Origin: CALEUX01 sp964608615
Lineage (GTDB): Bacteria; Bacteroidota; Bacteroidia; Bacteroidales; Marinilabiliaceae
DNA: 64,000 nucleotides
NCBI GenBank assembly: GCA_964608615.1
Contig: CAZSQG010000001.1
Span: 52,097 to 116,096, forward strand
Direction: 5' to 3'
Shown here: one piece after another, positions 33,292-43,203 of the stretch
Layout of the letters: every line of letters begins with the position of its first letter
Position numbering within the stretch: position 1 is the stretch's first letter
The notes under the pieces: model-generated
Told to the model about the DNA's origin: nothing
Databases searched by the model: none
What the model saw: only the letters and a program-made list of their open reading frames with translations
Translations under genes and position numbers: made by a program

Positions 33292-34080
33292 TCACTCACG
33301 CAAGGGGTGAGCCTGAATAAGACTTGTTAATTCCTGAAATGCCGGCACTGAAAGTTGCTCGGGACGTAAATTGAAAACCGGCAAATGCCGAATGGCTTGC
33401 TGATCAAACTGAAGCACGCTCAGGCTGTTTCTCAGTGTCTTACGACGTTGGTTGAATGCTGCTTTAACAACTTTAATAAATAGTTTTTCGTCGCAAGGTA
33501 ACTCTTGGATGTCGTTTCGGGTAAGTCGTATAACTCCTGATTTGACTTTGGGCGGCGGAGTAAAAACATGTTCGTCAACTGTAAACAGGTATTCAACAGT
33601 AAAAAATGATTGAAGGAAAACACTTAAAATACCATATTCTTTGGGTCCCGGACCAGAAGCAATTCTTAGGCCTACTTCGCGTTGGACCATTCCAACCAAT
33701 GATTTTACCAGATGTCGGTTTTCAATAGCTTTAAAGAATATTTGACTGGATATATTGTAAGGGAAATTACCAATTATTGAAAAAGGTCCATTAAAGAGTG
33801 TCTCAAGATCAACTTTAAGAAAATCTTTTTCAATAAGTCGTCCTTTAATTTGTGGATAATGGTTGTTGAGGTATGCTACCGATTCGGTATCAATTTCAAC
33901 CAGATGTAAGTCAATGTCGGATCGCTCAAGTAGGTAACGCGTAAGAACTCCCATCCCCGGGCCAACTTCAATAACTTGTGCCGGAGGGGTTTGAAGACTG
34001 TCAACGATGCGTTTGGCAATGCTGAGATCGTTGAGGAAATGCTGTCCCAAATATTTTTTTGCTCTTACTCTCTTCATCAT
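33292..34080 (-). CDS. rsmA: 16S rRNA (adenine-1518/1519) dimethyltransferase RsmA/KsgA
   Basis: 262 residues. VRAKKYLGQHFLND marks the N-terminus, the SAM motif is VIEVGPGMGVLTRYLL, and the adenine-methylation motif is NFPYNISSQIFF. It dimethylates two adjacent adenines in the 3' end of 16S rRNA during small-subunit assembly. The start has two adjacent ATG codons (34080 or 34077). The upstream region runs into the scaffold gap at 34194. Confidence 0.95.
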   Translation of the reverse strand: MMKRVRAKKYLGQHFLNDLSIAKRIVDSLQTPPAQVIEVGPGMGVLTRYLLERSDIDLHLVEIDTESVAYLNNHYPQIKGRLIEKDFLKVDLETLFNGPFSIIGNFPYNISSQIFFKAIENRHLVKSLVGMVQREVGLRIASGPGPKEYGILSVFLQSFFTVEYLFTVDEHVFTPPPKVKSGVIRLTRNDIQELPCDEKLFIKVVKAAFNQRRKTLRNSLSVLQFDQQAIRHLPVFNLRPEQLSVPAFQELTSLIQAHPLRE

Positions 34081-34193
34081 CCATGGCCTTGGAAAATTTC
34101 CTTACAATTGTTAAATTTTGGCTTTGAGCAATACATTTTGTAACATTGTACCGGATAAGCGGCGCAAAGGTACGACTATTTATTTAAACCCCG

Positions 34194-34203
34194 NNNNNNN
34201 NNN
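34194..34203. other. Scaffold gap removing the start of the next gene
   Basis: Ten Ns between ACCCCG and AGTAGCTGGG. No terminal overlap is visible. The frame of the following gene is open right up to the Ns, so the start codon lies in or beyond the gap and the true gap may be longer or shorter than 10. Confidence 0.75.
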
Positions 34204-35178
34204 AGTAGCTGGGTTAAATCCATTCGAATTATAGTGTTCTTTGGAGTCGGATTAGGAATCCTGTGGTGGTTATATCGCAATCAGGACTGGGATCGGGTTC
34301 TGCAGGTCATTAAGGAGGATGTTGGGTTTGGATGGATATTCGTTTCGTTGATTATTGGATTGCTAAGTCATGTAAGCCGCACTATACGATGGCAAATGTT
34401 GATAGTTCCTATGGGCAAACGGCCGGGTTTTCTAAACACTTTTTTGGCCGTAATGATTGGTTATCTGGCTAATTTGGCCATACCACGGATGGGAGAAGTT
34501 TCGAGATGTGCAGTGCTGAGTCGTCATGAAAAAATCTCTTTTCCCGGACTGGTGGGAACTGTTGTAGCGGAGAGGTTCCTGGATGTTATTTCACTTTTGC
34601 TATCGTTATTGTTGGTGGTGGTTTTCCAATTTGAGATGATTGCTTCGTTTGTAAATAACACCATGGATTTTGGGGGCTTTCATAAATTCATTTCAACACC
34701 GGCAACTTATGTGATTCTGTTTTTTATTTTTGCTTTTTTATGGCTTTTTAGAAAGAAATTGAGGTCGGGCAGTTTTTTTTATAAATTGGAAGGGCTATGG
34801 AGCAAGTTTAAGGAAGGTTTCTTGTCATTCAGAAAAGTTGAGAAAATAGGATGGTTTATATTTCATTCAGTACTTATCTTCCTGTTTTATTTTTTGATGA
34901 TGTACGTTTGTTTTTTTGCATTTCCATATACCAATCACCTGACTCCATTGGCTGGATTGTCCGTATTTGTGTTTGGAACGCTGGGAATGGTTGCTCCGGT
35001 TCAGGGAGGAATAGGTCCATGGCATTTTATGGTTATTACAGCTCTTAATGCCTATGGTATTTCCATGTCCGATGCAGGAATTTTTGCCCTGGTAGTGCAT
35101 GGAGCATTAAATGGGATGATTGTAGTTGCAGGTTTTTTTTCTATTGTGGCACTTCCTTTCGTGAACAAAACAAAGTAG
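34204..35178 (+). CDS. Flippase-like membrane protein (lysylphosphatidylglycerol synthase TM domain), 5'-truncated
   Basis: Open from the gap; about 324 residues are visible. It begins SSWVKSIRIIVFFGVGLGIL, so the true start is probably a few codons upstream inside the gap. The GTG at 34234 would be a poor start within the first helix. Around eight membrane helices are present. The motif GYLANLAIPRMGEVSRCAVL and C-terminal APVQGGIGPWHFMV are those of the LPG synthase TM/UPF0104 family (AglD/MprF-like flippase domain). It is followed after 12 bp by a paralogue. Confidence 0.85.
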   Translation, partial: SSWVKSIRIIVFFGVGLGILWWLYRNQDWDRVLQVIKEDVGFGWIFVSLIIGLLSHVSRTIRWQMLIVPMGKRPGFLNTFLAVMIGYLANLAIPRMGEVSRCAVLSRHEKISFPGLVGTVVAERFLDVISLLLSLLLVVVFQFEMIASFVNNTMDFGGFHKFISTPATYVILFFIFAFLWLFRKKLRSGSFFYKLEGLWSKFKEGFLSFRKVEKIGWFIFHSVLIFLFYFLMMYVCFFAFPYTNHLTPLAGLSVFVFGTLGMVAPVQGGIGPWHFMVITALNAYGISMSDAGIFALVVHGALNGMIVVAGFFSIVALPFVNKTK

Positions 35179-35190
35179 CTGATTTCCGCA

Positions 35191-36135
35191 ATGCGTAAAT
35201 ATTATCCTTTACTTATTCAGATTGGTCTATCGTTATTAGCGTTGGTTTACGTTATTTATAAGGTTTTACAATATAAGGATTGGGCGTTTTTTTTCGATCA
35301 ACTTATAATCAATCAACGGAGTTTTATTTTTTTACTTCTGATTCAGTTATTCCTTGCTGGAGTAAATATTTCACTTGAAGCCATTAAATGGCAGATGCTA
35401 ATATCAGTTTTGAAACCACAAAGATTTGCAAATTCATTTAGGCAGGTTATTAGAGGCATCCAATTTGGGATGCTGACACCGGCGCGAGCTGGAGAACCGG
35501 TAGGAAAGGCTCTGCTTTTCAGTAAAGGAAACCGTACCCAGGCCTTATTGCTTTCGGCAGCCGGCAGCATGATACAAAACATAGTGATTATTTTGACTGG
35601 TGTAATATCTTCAATCGTCTTGCATAGCTATGGTTTGTTCGACTCTTCTCTGGTTTTTTCAATCCAGAAAGAAATTTTACAATATGGTTTTTTAATTCCG
35701 ATAGTAGTTTTTTTTATTGTTTTGGGTATTTACCGCCTTATAAAATTTCTGTGGTCCAATCCGGTTTTTAGAAGGATTAGTTTTCATTTGCAGATATATA
35801 GAAAGCTAGGAACGGGTCAGATTATAAAGATTTTTTTATTTACTTTTTTAAGATATCTCGTTTTCTCGTTTCAATTGTGGCTGGTTTTAATCTTTTTCGG
35901 AATTATTGAATTCCCTATGCATATATGGTTAATTCCTCTTTATTATGTCATCATAACTTTTATTCCAACTATTGCTTTGGCCGATTTGGGCATTCGTAGT
36001 TCAATTGCACTTTTTGTATTTGGAGTGGTTAGTACCAATATAGTAGCAATTATAACCTCCATTTTTTTAATATGGTTTTTTAATCTTGCTATTCCCTGTA
36101 TGATGGGCATATTCCTTTTGAAGGTTAAAAATTAA
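35191..36135 (+). CDS. Second flippase-like membrane protein (LPG synthase TM family)
   Basis: 314 residues, about eight membrane helices. GIQFGMLTPARAGEPVGKAL takes the place of the PRMGEVSR motif in the upstream paralogue, and the C-terminal ADLGIRSSIALFVFGVV segment corresponds to QGGIGPWHF. It probably moves or binds a lipid-linked substrate in the inner membrane. Its position 12 bp after the first gene suggests an operon and perhaps a heteromeric pair. Actual substrate unknown. Confidence 0.8.
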   Translation: MRKYYPLLIQIGLSLLALVYVIYKVLQYKDWAFFFDQLIINQRSFIFLLLIQLFLAGVNISLEAIKWQMLISVLKPQRFANSFRQVIRGIQFGMLTPARAGEPVGKALLFSKGNRTQALLLSAAGSMIQNIVIILTGVISSIVLHSYGLFDSSLVFSIQKEILQYGFLIPIVVFFIVLGIYRLIKFLWSNPVFRRISFHLQIYRKLGTGQIIKIFLFTFLRYLVFSFQLWLVLIFFGIIEFPMHIWLIPLYYVIITFIPTIALADLGIRSSIALFVFGVVSTNIVAIITSIFLIWFFNLAIPCMMGIFLLKVKN

Positions 36136-36144
36136 CCAGTTATT

Positions 36145-36168
36145 AAAACAAATTCCTATATTTGTTTT
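36145..36168. terminator. AT-rich hairpin after the flippase pair
   Basis: AAAACAAAT at 36145-36153 pairs perfectly with ATTTGTTTT at 36160-36168 around a 6-nt loop, 10 bp after the stop at 36135. The right arm ends in TTTT. This fits a weak intrinsic terminator. The right part also reads TATATTTG, a promoter-like -7 element, so either function is possible. Confidence 0.45.
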
Positions 36169-36334
36169 AGTTAAAAATGACAATAGAAGAATATTTACTT
36201 TTGTGGCATTCAAACATTTAATATTCAATAAGATAGAAATGGTTTGTTAGCTGCAAAAAGTAATTTTCGGTTTTTTTTTATAAATGGGACAGATCGTTTT
36301 TTCCGGAATGAGTAAATTTTAAAAACGTGTACGA

Positions 36335-36937
36335 GTGAACAAGAACAAGATTAAGTTAAACATTCTGGGGTTATCCTATTCACAAACTCAGTCGGGAGCT
36401 TATGCCCTTGTTTTGGCGGAGGAGGAAGGGGAGCGGAGAATTCCTATAATTATTGGGGGTGTGGAAGCTCAATCAATCGCTATAAAACTGGAAGGTCTGG
36501 AACCGCCAAGGCCATTAACGCATGATTTGTTTTTAAATTTTGCACGAGCATTTACCATTGATCTTTTGGAGGTGATAATTTATAAGCTTGAAGAAGGAAT
36601 TTTTTATTCTGAACTTGTTTGCATTAAAAATAATGAAGTTATTCGTATTGATTCACGCACTTCTGATGCGGTGGCCCTATCGCTTCGTTTTAACTGTCCA
36701 ATATATACCTATGAAGAGATTTTATCCAAGGCAGGAATTGTTCTCGATTTTGGTGATACCAAAGAAAAAGAAGAATCAAAGCCTAAGAAAGTAAAAGCTC
36801 CCAGCAGCCTGACCTCTAAAACTATTGAAGAATTAAGAGACTTGCTTAATGATGCTGTTGAAGCTGAAAACTACGAAAAAGCTTCCGAGATTAGGGATGA
36901 AATTAAGAAAAGAGAAAATCCAGATAGTTCCTTTTGA
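36335..36937 (+). CDS. Bifunctional nuclease domain protein with C-terminal UVR motif
   Basis: 200 residues. Residues 1-135 form a BFN (DUF151) domain: ERRIPIIIGGVEAQSIAIKLEG and RTSDAVALSLRFNCPIYTYEEIL are its hallmarks. Residues 160-195 are a UVR-like helical hairpin (TIEELRDLLNDAVEAENYEKA) as in UvrB/UvrC and ClpC-associated proteins. The domain has been linked to RNase and DNase activity in plants; the bacterial role is unclear. The start is GTG at 36335. The nucleoside transporter gene follows after 19 bp. Confidence 0.85.
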   Translation: MNKNKIKLNILGLSYSQTQSGAYALVLAEEEGERRIPIIIGGVEAQSIAIKLEGLEPPRPLTHDLFLNFARAFTIDLLEVIIYKLEEGIFYSELVCIKNNEVIRIDSRTSDAVALSLRFNCPIYTYEEILSKAGIVLDFGDTKEKEESKPKKVKAPSSLTSKTIEELRDLLNDAVEAENYEKASEIRDEIKKRENPDSSF

Positions 36938-36956
36938 TTTGTTAAACTTATTATAG

Positions 36957-38366
36957 ATGAAGAAAGTATTTTCTTTATTTGCATTGCTTATTTTGGTAAG
37001 CACACAAATATTGGTTGCTCAGCCGGTTATTGATTCGGCTTCAGTGTTAGTTCCTGTTACAAACGGTTTTAGCTTTATGAGCCTTCTAAAAGGTGTAATC
37101 GGGATGCTGGTAATACTTGGTATCGCCTGGGTTTTCAGTTCAAACCGCAAAGCTATATCGTGGAAAGTTGTGGGTATAGGTTTAGGGATACAGATTTTAT
37201 TAGCCCTGGGAATTCTTTACATCCCTTTTGTACAGATAATTTTTGATTTTGTTGGGCGTGTATTTGTGAAGATTCTGGGATTTACTGAAGCGGGTGCGGA
37301 GTTTTTGTTTAAGAGTTTTGGCGCTAATGTTATAGAGCCACCACTTTTAAACTTTGCCATTACTATTTTACCAACCATTATTTTCTTTTCGGCATTAACC
37401 AGCGTCCTTTTTTATTTTGGGATTATTCAAAAGGTGGTTTACTGGCTGGCACTTGCTATGACTAAACTGTTACGTTTATCAGGTGCAGAGAGTTTATCGG
37501 TTGCAGGGAATATTTTTCTTGGACAAACCGAGTCACCACTTATGATTAAGGCTTATCTTGAGAAGATGAACCGGTCGGAAATTCTTTTAGTCATGGCCGG
37601 TGGTATGGCTACACTTGCAGGAGGCGTTTTGGCTGTATATATAAAAGTATTGGGAGGTGGCGATCCGGCTCAGGAACTCATATATGCCAAACACCTTTTG
37701 GCCGCGTCAATAATGGCTGCTCCTGGTGTAGTAGTTGTGGCCAAAATGCTTTTACCACAAACAGAATCTGTTTCAAAAGAAGTGGAGGTTAGTAAGGAAC
37801 GCATTGGGAAAAATGTGCTTGATGCCATTTCAAATGGGACCACTGAAGGAGTGCGATTGGCAGTTAATGTTGCGGGGATGTTGCTGGTTTTTATTTCCTT
37901 TATTGCGATGATAAACTTTATTTTTCTTAAAGTTGGTTATTGGAGTGGATTAAATGGTTTTATTGCCGATTTAACCAATGGTAGTTACAATGAATTATCT
38001 CTTCAGTTTATTCTTGGATATGCATTTGCCCCACTAATGTGGTTGTTGGGTATTCATAGTCAGGATATTGATCTTGTTGGAAGGGTATTGGGTGAAAAAA
38101 TTATTATGACTGAGTTTATTGGATATGTGAGCCTTGGAGAATTAAAAGAGGCAGGTGCTTTTTTTCAGGAGAAATCAATAATAATGGCAACCTATATTTT
38201 ATGTGGATTTGCCAATTTTGCTTCAATAGGAATTCAGATTGGGGGTATTGGGTCGCTGGCACCGGGCAAGCGGGTAATGTTATCGCAACTGGGTTTAAAG
38301 GCGCTTTTGGCTGGTACGCTAGCTTCACTTCTTTCGGCTACTATAGTAGGCACCATACTTGGTTAG
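36957..38366 (+). CDS. Concentrative nucleoside transporter (NupC/CNT family)
   Basis: 469 residues. An N-terminal signal-like helix (to about residue 21) is followed by the CNT core with many membrane helices. The conserved block GQTESPLMIKAYLEKMNRSE and the GGMATLAGGVLAVYI segment match the nucleoside-binding motifs. It imports nucleosides driven by Na+ or H+. The C-terminal ANFASIGIQIGGIGSLAP block is also typical. It is cotranscribed with the BFN gene. Confidence 0.92.
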   Translation: MKKVFSLFALLILVSTQILVAQPVIDSASVLVPVTNGFSFMSLLKGVIGMLVILGIAWVFSSNRKAISWKVVGIGLGIQILLALGILYIPFVQIIFDFVGRVFVKILGFTEAGAEFLFKSFGANVIEPPLLNFAITILPTIIFFSALTSVLFYFGIIQKVVYWLALAMTKLLRLSGAESLSVAGNIFLGQTESPLMIKAYLEKMNRSEILLVMAGGMATLAGGVLAVYIKVLGGGDPAQELIYAKHLLAASIMAAPGVVVVAKMLLPQTESVSKEVEVSKERIGKNVLDAISNGTTEGVRLAVNVAGMLLVFISFIAMINFIFLKVGYWSGLNGFIADLTNGSYNELSLQFILGYAFAPLMWLLGIHSQDIDLVGRVLGEKIIMTEFIGYVSLGELKEAGAFFQEKSIIMATYILCGFANFASIGIQIGGIGSLAPGKRVMLSQLGLKALLAGTLASLLSATIVGTILG

Positions 38367-38570
38367 CAAGTCTTTGCAAGAAAATGCCAAATACTGTCCC
38401 GAAAAATGGGGATAGACTGTTACTCTCATTTTGGAACAAGTAGTATCCAAAAATCAACATAAATTATAATGATTGTGTGATTGTCAGGATTTGACTTAAT
38501 TCAAAAACAGAATCATAATGTAATGATGGATAAGCGTTTAACGTCTGGTTCTGCAATTTTAAGGGAAATA

Positions 38571-38603
38571 AAAAAAGCTGCATGTTACTGGCAGCTTTTT
38601 TTT
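38571..38603. terminator. Bidirectional intrinsic terminator (nupC-type gene / trxA)
   Basis: AAAAAAGCTGC at 38571-38581 pairs with GCAGCTTTTTT at 38591-38601 over a 9-nt loop, with U-runs on both strands. It lies 18 bp after the trxA stop and serves that gene on the minus strand. It could also stop readthrough from the convergent transporter gene. Confidence 0.85.
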
Positions 38604-38620
38604 GAATAAGAGGATCTTTT

Positions 38621-38938
38621 TTACAAAATGCCATCAAGTTTTGAAGCAAGAATGGTTTTAGGTACTGCTCCAACTTGTTTATCAACTACTTCTCCTTTTT
38701 TGAAGAATAGGATTGTTGGAATGTTTCTAATTCCATATTTTACCGATGTTCCCGGATTACTATCCACGTCCATCTTGGCTACCAACACTTTGTCTTTGTA
38801 GTCTTCAGAAAGTTCGGCAACAATAGGAGCTACCATTCTGCAAGGGCCACACCATTCGGCCCAAAAATCTACAAGAACTGGTATTTCTGAGTTCATTACC
38901 AATTCATCAAAATTGGAATCTGTTACTTCAAGTGTCAT
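38621..38938 (-). CDS. trxA: Thioredoxin
   Basis: 105 residues, the standard length. The redox motif is WAEWCGPCRM (Cys30, Cys33), and the cis-Pro is in IRNIPTILFFKKG. It is a cytoplasmic dithiol reductant for ribonucleotide reductase, methionine sulfoxide reductase and peroxiredoxins. It is monocistronic, ending in a strong intrinsic terminator, and lies downstream of dnaE. Confidence 0.96.
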   Translation of the reverse strand: MTLEVTDSNFDELVMNSEIPVLVDFWAEWCGPCRMVAPIVAELSEDYKDKVLVAKMDVDSNPGTSVKYGIRNIPTILFFKKGEVVDKQVGAVPKTILASKLDGIL

Positions 38939-39239
38939 AATTATTTACTTTACAGATAGTACTATAATAAAACTTTAAAAAATCGGCCCAATTAAAATGG
39001 GATTTAATAATAGTGGTTTAATCCGACCTGAAATATATAACATATTTGGCAGGCCTCTTGTTCAAAGATATAAATATTTAACCCAAAAACCTCAATAAAG
39101 TGTTCTATTAATCGATCAGGTAATTTTATTTTTGGTTAAAAAATCTATGTTTATCAGTGAATCTTTTCTTTGAACTCAGAAGTAATGTAACACAAACAAT
39201 AAGAAAGGATTTTTTTTATTCAGATGGGAATAAATATGA
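38939..39239. other. Intergenic region between dnaE and trxA
   Basis: About 300 bp, AT-rich, with no gene or recognisable structured RNA. It contains the trxA promoter region, but no exact TAnnTTTG element on the minus strand was seen (a plus-strand TATTTTTG at 39127-39134 points away from both genes). No dnaE terminator hairpin was identified. Confidence 0.4.
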
Positions 39240-42200
39240 TTAAGTTAATACTAATGACACTTCCTGTTTTTCATCAAAATAACGAATCAATTCAGGAGTA
39301 AGATTTACCTTTACCGATCTGGATAACAAATTTACACTTTGTCTTTCGTTATCGTTATCATAAATATGGAAATGTAATATTACATTACCCTTGTTATCCT
39401 GCAACATATTGATCAGCTCTGTAATAATCTCTTCTGTAAGACTTTGAAGAGGAATTTTCAATGTTATATTACGTACTTGTTTTTCCAGTACATCTTTAAG
39501 TAACGATATGCTTTTGACCTTGGTTTCAAGTTCTTCAGGTTTGAATTTTTTTGGTTGTACGCGTCCTTTTATCATCAACTGATAATTGGGTTGGATGTAA
39601 TTGGTAAAGTTTACATAATCCTCTCCAAAAAACGCAAATTCGTGGGAGCCCGAGAAATCCTCAAGAGTTAGAATAGCATATTCACTGCTTTTGACTTTTG
39701 TTAATCCTCTTCGGATGTTAGTAACCATTCCTCCTACGGTAAACTCCCTGTTTCGCAAGGTGTTAAGGTCTTCAAAAGCTTTGAGTTGAAGTGTGCAGTA
39801 ATTACGAAGTTCTAGCTTGTACTCATCAAGAGGATGTGCTGAGAGGTACATTCCAATCACATCTTTTTCCTTCTCTAGATTTTCAAGCATTGAGCGTGGT
39901 TCGCATGTTGGTATATCTGGTTTTTTAATTTCCAGAACCATTGACACTGCTCCAAATAATGAATTCTGGCTGGAAGATTTGTCTACCTGAAATTTATTGC
40001 CATATTTCAATAGTCGTTCAATAAAAGTTCCGTCTTCGCCAGGCAATGGTGCAAAGAATTGTGCACGGTGTAACTTTCCAAGACTATCGAATCCTCCGGC
40101 ATCGGCTAATGCTTCAACAGTTTTTTTATTGACTGTTTGCAGATTCACTCTTTCAATAAAATCAAAAATGCTATCGAAAGGACCATTTTTAGTCCTTTCG
40201 TTAAGAATCTCCTGAACAACAGCTTCCCCTACACCTTTGATGGCTGCCATTCCAAATCGTAACGCCCCCTTTTTATTTACTGTAAACTTCAAATGGCTCT
40301 CATTAACATCTGGTCCCAACACTTCCATGCCCATGCGTCGACACTCTTCCATAAAGGTAGTTATCTTGTTGATGTCGCTCAGGTTACGGCTAAGCACACC
40401 CGCCATAAATTCAGCAGGGTAATGTGCTTTAAGATATCCGGTTTGATAAGCCAGATAAGCATAACAAACAGAGTGCGATTTGTTAAAGGCGTAACTGGCA
40501 AAAGCCTCCCAGTCTTTCCATATCTTATCAATTAGTTCGTCAGGTTTTTTATCTGATTCTTTGCAACCGTCAACGAAATCTTTATTGTTAAGACAACCCT
40601 CATGGAATTTGGCCTTAAGTTTAGCCATTTGTTCGGGTAATTTTTTACCCATAGCCTTACGAAGAGAATCTGATTCACCACGTGTAAATCCTCCCAGGGC
40701 CCTGGACAGGAGCATCACCTGTTCCTGGAATACAGTAATCCCGTATGTATCCTCAAGGTAATCTTTCATAATGGGATGATCGTAAATAATGGGCTCGCGA
40801 CCATGTTTACGGCCAATGTAATTAGGGATATACTCCATTGGGCCAGGGCGATAGAGCGCATTCATGGCCACCAGGTCTTCTAATCGGTTAGGCTCTAGAC
40901 CCTTGAGGTATTTTTTCATCCCAGCTGACTCGAACTGGAATATGGCAGTGGTTTCTCCGTGACTAAATAACTCAAAGGTTTTTTTGTCATCAATGGGTAT
41001 TTTGTCTAAGACAACAATTTCTCCTTTTGATAGTCGTATTGCTTCAAGAGCTTCTTTTATTATGGAAAGTGTTTTTAATCCCAGGAAGTCCATTTTTAAT
41101 AACCCAATAGCCTCAACCAAAGTCCCTTCGTATTGTGTTACTTTGAGTTTGGCTTCTTTTGCTGGCATTAAGGGGATGTTCTCAACTAACGGATCACGGC
41201 CAATTAGAACGCCGCAAGCATGAACGCCGGTTTGTCTTATGGAACCTTCGAGTGCGCAGGCCAGGTCAAGGGTCTTTAAAAGAATTTCGTTTCCCTGTTT
41301 GCGACCGTTCTCTATTTCGGTTGCGAAAATCTTTTGAATTTCTAGTTTGCTGGCATCTTTTTCTTTACCAGCCGATCGGGCCTGACCCAGTTTTTTGTCA
41401 ATTATTTGGATAGCCAAAGTTAGGTTGCCCTGTTCTTTTTCGAGCTTTATAACTTCGTTATAAGCGTTGGCTAATTTGGTTCCGGGTTTTTCGGGTATTA
41501 GTTTTGAAATACGATCGGTTTCCGATAAAGGAAGTTTAAGAACACGCCCAACATCTTTAATAGCTGATTTTGCAGCCATTGTTCCAAAGGTACAAATATG
41601 GGCTACTTTGTCGCTGCCGTATTTATTGGCAACATATTCGAGAACTTGCTGCCGTCCGTCATCGTCAAAGTCAATATCCACATCGGGCATTGAAATACGG
41701 TCGGGGTTGAGGAATCGTTCAAACAGAAGATTGTATTTGATGGGATCAACAGCGGTTATTCCAATGCAATAGGCTGCAACTGACCCGGCTGCAGATCCAC
41801 GACCCGGCCCAACAAGAACGCCCATTTCGCGTGCTGCATTAATAAAGTCTTGCACGATAAGAAAGTAGCCTGGGAAACCCATTGTTTTTACCGTGTTAAG
41901 CTCAAAGTCGATTCGCTCTTTAACAGTATCGGGTATTGGTTCGCCATATATTTTTCGGGCACCATTACAGGTAAGAAATTCTAAGTAATCTGCTTCAAAT
42001 TTTATTCGCAACAAGTGGTTGTAATTCCCGCTAAGAGCCTTGTAGCGTTCTTCTCCAAATTCCTGTTTAAGGTCTTCTTCGGTAATTCTTAATTTGTAGT
42101 CTTCCAGTGTACCAAATGATTCTGGTATGGGGAAAACTGGCATAATTGGATCAGAATTAATCTGATATTCTTCAATCTTATCTGATATTTCCTGTGTTGA

Positions 42201-43019
42201 AAGTAGCGCTTGGGGAACATCGGCAAACAGAAGGTTCATCTCTTCGGTTGTTTTGAACCACTCCTGACGGGTATAACGCATACGCGTTGGGTCCTCTACA
42301 TCTTTACCGGTATTAAGGCAGATCATAATATCGTGGGCTTCGGCCATAACAGCATCAGCAAAGTGAACATCATTAGCAGCTACAACTTTTACTCCCAACT
42401 CTTTTGAGAATTTGAGAAGCTGCTCGTTTACTTTTATCTGGGTCTCGTATACCTCGTGACGCATCCGTGGATCCTCCGATGGATGTCGTTGCATCTCTAA
42501 ATAAAAATCGTCACCAAAAATATCTTTGTACCAAAGTATGGCCTCTCGCGCACCATCCAAGTCACCTTGCATTATCTTTTGTGGGACTTCACCACCAAGA
42601 CAGGCCGTAGTAACAATCAATCCCTCGTGGTATTGCTTTAGGAGGTTTTTGTCAATACGTGGGCGATAGTGACCTCCATCAACATTAGCAATGGTAATTA
42701 GCTTTAACAGATTTTTATAACCTTTTATGTTTTTTGCCAACAATATTAGATGACGTCCTGAGCGGTCAGTTTTTTCCGATCTATCGTGAATGGTGCGTTG
42801 TGCAACGTATGTTTCGCAACCAATAATGGGTTTTATTCCGTTTTTTCTACAAGTGTCGTAAAATGTTTTGATGCCAAGCATAGTGCCATGGTCGGTAAGA
42901 GCAACTGCTTTCATACCATCGCCTGCCGCCTTTTTTACCAGATCCAAAACGCTTGCCTGACCATCTAGTATAGAGTATTGAGAGTGAACATGTAAATGTG
43001 TAAAGGGAATGAGATCCAT
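39240..43019 (-). CDS. dnaE: DNA polymerase III alpha subunit
   Basis: 1259 residues. The N-terminal PHP domain keeps its metal-site motif HLHVHSQYSILDG. The polymerase core carries PDVDIDFDDDGR (catalytic Asp residues near 441-446) and GPGRGSAAGSVAAYCIGIT. The helix-hairpin-helix DNA-binding region and an OB-fold (ILTLEDFSGSHEFAFFGEDY) lie in the last third. It is the replicative polymerase. A consensus -7 element lies 31-38 bp before the start. Confidence 0.97.
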   Translation of the reverse strand: MDLIPFTHLHVHSQYSILDGQASVLDLVKKAAGDGMKAVALTDHGTMLGIKTFYDTCRKNGIKPIIGCETYVAQRTIHDRSEKTDRSGRHLILLAKNIKGYKNLLKLITIANVDGGHYRPRIDKNLLKQYHEGLIVTTACLGGEVPQKIMQGDLDGAREAILWYKDIFGDDFYLEMQRHPSEDPRMRHEVYETQIKVNEQLLKFSKELGVKVVAANDVHFADAVMAEAHDIMICLNTGKDVEDPTRMRYTRQEWFKTTEEMNLLFADVPQALLSTQEISDKIEEYQINSDPIMPVFPIPESFGTLEDYKLRITEEDLKQEFGEERYKALSGNYNHLLRIKFEADYLEFLTCNGARKIYGEPIPDTVKERIDFELNTVKTMGFPGYFLIVQDFINAAREMGVLVGPGRGSAAGSVAAYCIGITAVDPIKYNLLFERFLNPDRISMPDVDIDFDDDGRQQVLEYVANKYGSDKVAHICTFGTMAAKSAIKDVGRVLKLPLSETDRISKLIPEKPGTKLANAYNEVIKLEKEQGNLTLAIQIIDKKLGQARSAGKEKDASKLEIQKIFATEIENGRKQGNEILLKTLDLACALEGSIRQTGVHACGVLIGRDPLVENIPLMPAKEAKLKVTQYEGTLVEAIGLLKMDFLGLKTLSIIKEALEAIRLSKGEIVVLDKIPIDDKKTFELFSHGETTAIFQFESAGMKKYLKGLEPNRLEDLVAMNALYRPGPMEYIPNYIGRKHGREPIIYDHPIMKDYLEDTYGITVFQEQVMLLSRALGGFTRGESDSLRKAMGKKLPEQMAKLKAKFHEGCLNNKDFVDGCKESDKKPDELIDKIWKDWEAFASYAFNKSHSVCYAYLAYQTGYLKAHYPAEFMAGVLSRNLSDINKITTFMEECRRMGMEVLGPDVNESHLKFTVNKKGALRFGMAAIKGVGEAVVQEILNERTKNGPFDSIFDFIERVNLQTVNKKTVEALADAGGFDSLGKLHRAQFFAPLPGEDGTFIERLLKYGNKFQVDKSSSQNSLFGAVSMVLEIKKPDIPTCEPRSMLENLEKEKDVIGMYLSAHPLDEYKLELRNYCTLQLKAFEDLNTLRNREFTVGGMVTNIRRGLTKVKSSEYAILTLEDFSGSHEFAFFGEDYVNFTNYIQPNYQLMIKGRVQPKKFKPEELETKVKSISLLKDVLEKQVRNITLKIPLQSLTEEIITELINMLQDNKGNVILHFHIYDNDNERQSVNLLSRSVKVNLTPELIRYFDEKQEVSLVLT

Positions 43020-43049
43020 AAAACAGCCTCCATCAGTATGTGTGAATTA

Positions 43050-43057
43050 CAAAGATA
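43050..43057 (-). promoter_or_regulatory. Promoter -7 element of dnaE
   Basis: The minus strand reads TATCTTTG, an exact TAnnTTTG match, about 31 bp upstream of the dnaE ATG. A clear -33 TTG is not present at the expected spacing, so the promoter is probable but incomplete. Confidence 0.4.
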
Positions 43058-43203
43058 GGGAATTGAAAAATGTGATGAGGTAGAAATGGAAGGTGAAATA
43101 TTAACGGGTGTTGATAAAGTTGGAAAGGCTTGGATAACAGCGGAATATAACGACTTTGCGAACTGTGTTAATTAACTCGGATCAGTTTATATATACCTTT
43201 TTT

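Noticed and set aside
38464..38685. A 73-codon minus-strand open frame overlapping the end of trxA
   Set aside because: It contains the trxA terminator hairpin and overlaps trxA in another frame.
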